From assembly GCF_003074055.1 (NCBI RefSeq), contig NZ_CP029043.1, forward strand, positions 6,254,501-6,318,500: DNA of 64,000 nt, given 5' to 3'. Source of the stretch: Streptomyces nigra. Its GTDB lineage: Bacteria; Actinomycetota; Actinomycetes; Streptomycetales; Streptomycetaceae. Made by a program: the position numbers and the translations under genes. Below, piece by piece: positions 62,543 to 64,000 of the stretch (positions within the stretch are counted from its first letter, which is position 1; the number at the start of each line of letters is the position of its first letter). Below the pieces are notes generated by a model, which was not told where the DNA came from, searched no databases, and worked only from the letters and a program-made list of their open reading frames with translations.

Positions 62543-63174
62543 GCGGACATGCCGAGGGTGAGCAGATGACGCCGGTCGTCCGCGACGAAATCGGAAGTCT
62601 CATAACCGGGTCGGATCAATTCGGGATGAGCGTGCAGAAGGATGGAGGTCTCGATTTCCCCCGCGTGCATGTCGGTGAGCAGCGAGGTCTCCACACCCGC
62701 ACGCTCCAGCGCCGTCTCCCAGTCCTCCGGAGCCGGGAACAGCGCCATCCGCTCACCGCGCGCGGAGGACTCCTGAACGACGTTGCCCAGTACGTAGTTG
62801 CCGCCGTGTCCGTTGACCAGCACCAGGGCGTCGACGCCCGAACGGCGGAGCGAATCCGCTATGTCCCGTATCACCGCATGAAGGGTCACCGAAGAGATGC
62901 TGACGGTCCCCGGCCAGGCCGCGTGCTCGTGCGAGCACGAGATCGTCACCGGCGGCAGCAGGTGTACGGGGTGCACGGCGGCCACCTCGCGCGCGATCGC
63001 GCACGCCACGAGGGTGTCGGTGGCCAGCGGCAGGAAAGCGCCGTGCTGTTCGAAGCTCCCGACGGGAAGGACCGCGACCTGTCGTGAGACGCCAGCTCCT
63101 CGCGCCCGTACATCCTCGGTGGTGTCCGCCGGCACCAGCGAGTGTGCCGCCGGCCGCGTCTGCGCATCACTCAT
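62386..63174 (-). CDS. Creatininase-family amidohydrolase (probable formamidopyrimidine deformylase)
   Basis: This 262-residue protein has family metal ligands in PVGSFEQHGAFLPLATDT, LVNGHGGNYVLGN and MHAGEIETS. Members of this family (for example archaeal ArfB) deformylate formamidopyrimidine nucleotides made from GTP. It diverges by 41 bases from a GTP cyclohydrolase II predicted to release that very product, so the assignment is supported by context. The C-terminus overlaps the preceding plus-strand gene by 157 bases on the opposite strand. Confidence 0.8.
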   Translation of the reverse strand: MSDAQTRPAAHSLVPADTTEDVRARGAGVSRQVAVLPVGSFEQHGAFLPLATDTLVACAIAREVAAVHPVHLLPPVTISCSHEHAAWPGTVSISSVTLHAVIRDIADSLRRSGVDALVLVNGHGGNYVLGNVVQESSARGERMALFPAPEDWETALERAGVETSLLTDMHAGEIETSILLHAHPELIRPGYETSDFVADDRRHLLTLGMSAYTDSGVIGRPSLGSAEKGKRLLESLADSFGAYVSLLTSAGDSVADTTDGRK

Positions 63175-63215
63175 CTTTTACCGGCCTTTCGTCTCTGCAT
63201 AGGAACTGAAGAATC

Positions 63216-63884
63216 ATGACAGACAAGATTGGCGTGCTCGGCAAGAAGTCCGGCCAGCGGACGCAGCGTTCCGGAGTCGAACGCGTGGTGAACGCTCCCC
63301 TGCCCACCGTTTACGGGCAATTCCGGGCGATCGGCTACATCGACCACGACCGCGGCGACGAACAGGTGGCCCTGGTCCACGGCGAACCCGGCACCGACGG
63401 CGTCCTGGTCCGGCTGCACTCCGAGTGCCTGACCGGCGACGCGTTCGGCTCCCAGCACTGCGAGTGCGGCGACCAGCTCGCGGCCGCCCTGCGCGCCGTC
63501 GTCGCCGAGGGCAGCGGCATAGTCGTCTATCTGCGGGGCCACGAGGGCCGCGGCATCGGCCTGCTCGCCAAGCTGCGCGCCATGGCCCTGCAGGCGGAGG
63601 GCCTGGACACCGTCGAGGCCAATCTCGCGCTCGGACTGCCCGTCGACGCCCGTGACTACGGTGCCGCCGCGGGCATCCTGCGCGACTTGGACGTCCGCAG
63701 CGTCCGTCTGATGTCGAACAACCCGCGCAAGCGCGAGGCGCTGATCGAGCACGGCATCGAGGTGACCGAGCAGGTCCCGCTGCTGATCCAGCCGTGCGAG
63801 AGCAACATCACCTATCTGCGCACCAAGCGGGAGCGCATGGACCACCATCTGCCCCACCTGGACGCCGTCGGCCAGCTGACCTGA
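63216..63884 (+). CDS. GTP cyclohydrolase II, Met-type paralogue
   Basis: This 222-residue protein has zinc ligands Cys71, Cys82 and Cys84 (HSECLTGDAFGSQHCECG), the catalytic stretch LRGHEGRGIGLLAKLRA and RLMSNNPRKREAL. Residue 123 is Met where riboflavin-type enzymes have Tyr (Tyr105 in E. coli). In S. coelicolor a homologue with this change was reported to stop at the formamidopyrimidine nucleotide. No riboflavin genes are nearby, so it most likely feeds a special pathway with the creatininase beside it. Confidence 0.88.
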   Translation: MTDKIGVLGKKSGQRTQRSGVERVVNAPLPTVYGQFRAIGYIDHDRGDEQVALVHGEPGTDGVLVRLHSECLTGDAFGSQHCECGDQLAAALRAVVAEGSGIVVYLRGHEGRGIGLLAKLRAMALQAEGLDTVEANLALGLPVDARDYGAAAGILRDLDVRSVRLMSNNPRKREALIEHGIEVTEQVPLLIQPCESNITYLRTKRERMDHHLPHLDAVGQLT

Positions 63885-63917
63885 TTGCGGGACGGCCCGC
63901 CCGGACAGGAAGAGGGC

Positions 63918-64000
63918 ATGACCGACGACCTCTTCCTGACCGGACCGGCTGGTGACCGGGGCGCGCGGACGCGGGCGCGGACGGAAGGCCCCCGGCCATG
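63918..64000 (+). CDS. Start of a gene cut by the window end
   Basis: ATG 63918 follows AGGAAGAGGG and opens MTDDLFLTGPAGDRGARTR, still open at base 64000. It is too short to identify. Its position suggests it continues the cyclohydrolase operon. Confidence 0.45.
   Translation, partial: MTDDLFLTGPAGDRGARTRARTEGPRP

Overview
This window is very high-GC DNA with GTG and TTG starts, tightly coupled operons (ATGA and GTGA overlaps), twin-arginine signals, a SpoIIE-type phosphatase with a histidine-kinase-like ATPase domain, and ESX-style small helical proteins. Together these point to a Streptomyces chromosome. From memory, the gene order resembles the SCO657x to SCO665x stretch of S. coelicolor; I could not verify this. 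There are no insertion sequences, CRISPR arrays or rRNA genes, and one tRNA (Leu, anticodon GAG).

Layout. 1-11950 (+): a secreted multidomain ThuA / keto-sugar protein, then a long coupled operon of the Ebo (metabolite traffic) type. It has a myo-inositol-phosphate synthase in the cyclase slot, a UbiA prenyltransferase (EboC), two TIM-barrel isomerases, EboA, a TatD-like EboB, EboE, an alkaline-phosphatase-superfamily phosphodiesterase, and a Tat-exported isomerase. Two of these genes carry a -1 frameshift in a C5 run. 12037-18630 (-): oxalate catabolism (OFA antiporter, ADP-forming CoA ligase, formyl-CoA transferase, oxalyl-CoA decarboxylase). It diverges from a sucCD-like pair and an odd aldehyde dehydrogenase (18776-22459, +), with a perfect palindromic operator between the two arms. 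22650-32336: a DUF2254 membrane protein, tRNA-Leu, a membrane-bound sensor phosphatase, a solute-binding lipoprotein, an MHS transporter and an EF-G paralogue preceded by a possible leader peptide.

32435-34297 (-) encodes an exonuclease-BRCT-BRCT-TerD fusion. 34441-41051 is a beta-1,3-glucan locus: a secreted GH55-type enzyme, a sugar ABC transporter (binding protein and two permeases) and a GH1 beta-glucosidase, with a LacI-type operator in the divergent promoter. 41349-45551 (+) holds two tandem paralogues that join a PD-(D/E)XK nuclease-like domain to a DUF2075-type helicase. Each is preceded by a nearly identical structured element whose last hairpin contains the ribosome binding site. 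This pair plus leader is the best candidate here for an undescribed system. 45552-50453 holds small unknown genes and an ESX-type operon in which a calpain/papain-like protein lies next to a chagasin-like lipoprotein, a plausible effector and immunity pair.

50687-55948 (+) is choline to glycine betaine (aldehyde dehydrogenase, choline dehydrogenase, BCCT transporter). 55963-64000 looks like an uncharacterised GTP-derived biosynthetic cluster: HD protein, CDP-alcohol phosphatidyltransferase, MDR dehydrogenase, a PTPS-like protein lacking its catalytic residues, GT4 glycosyltransferase, methyltransferase, LPG-synthase-type membrane protein, creatininase-family amidohydrolase, and a GTP cyclohydrolase II with methionine at the position that favours formamidopyrimidine release.
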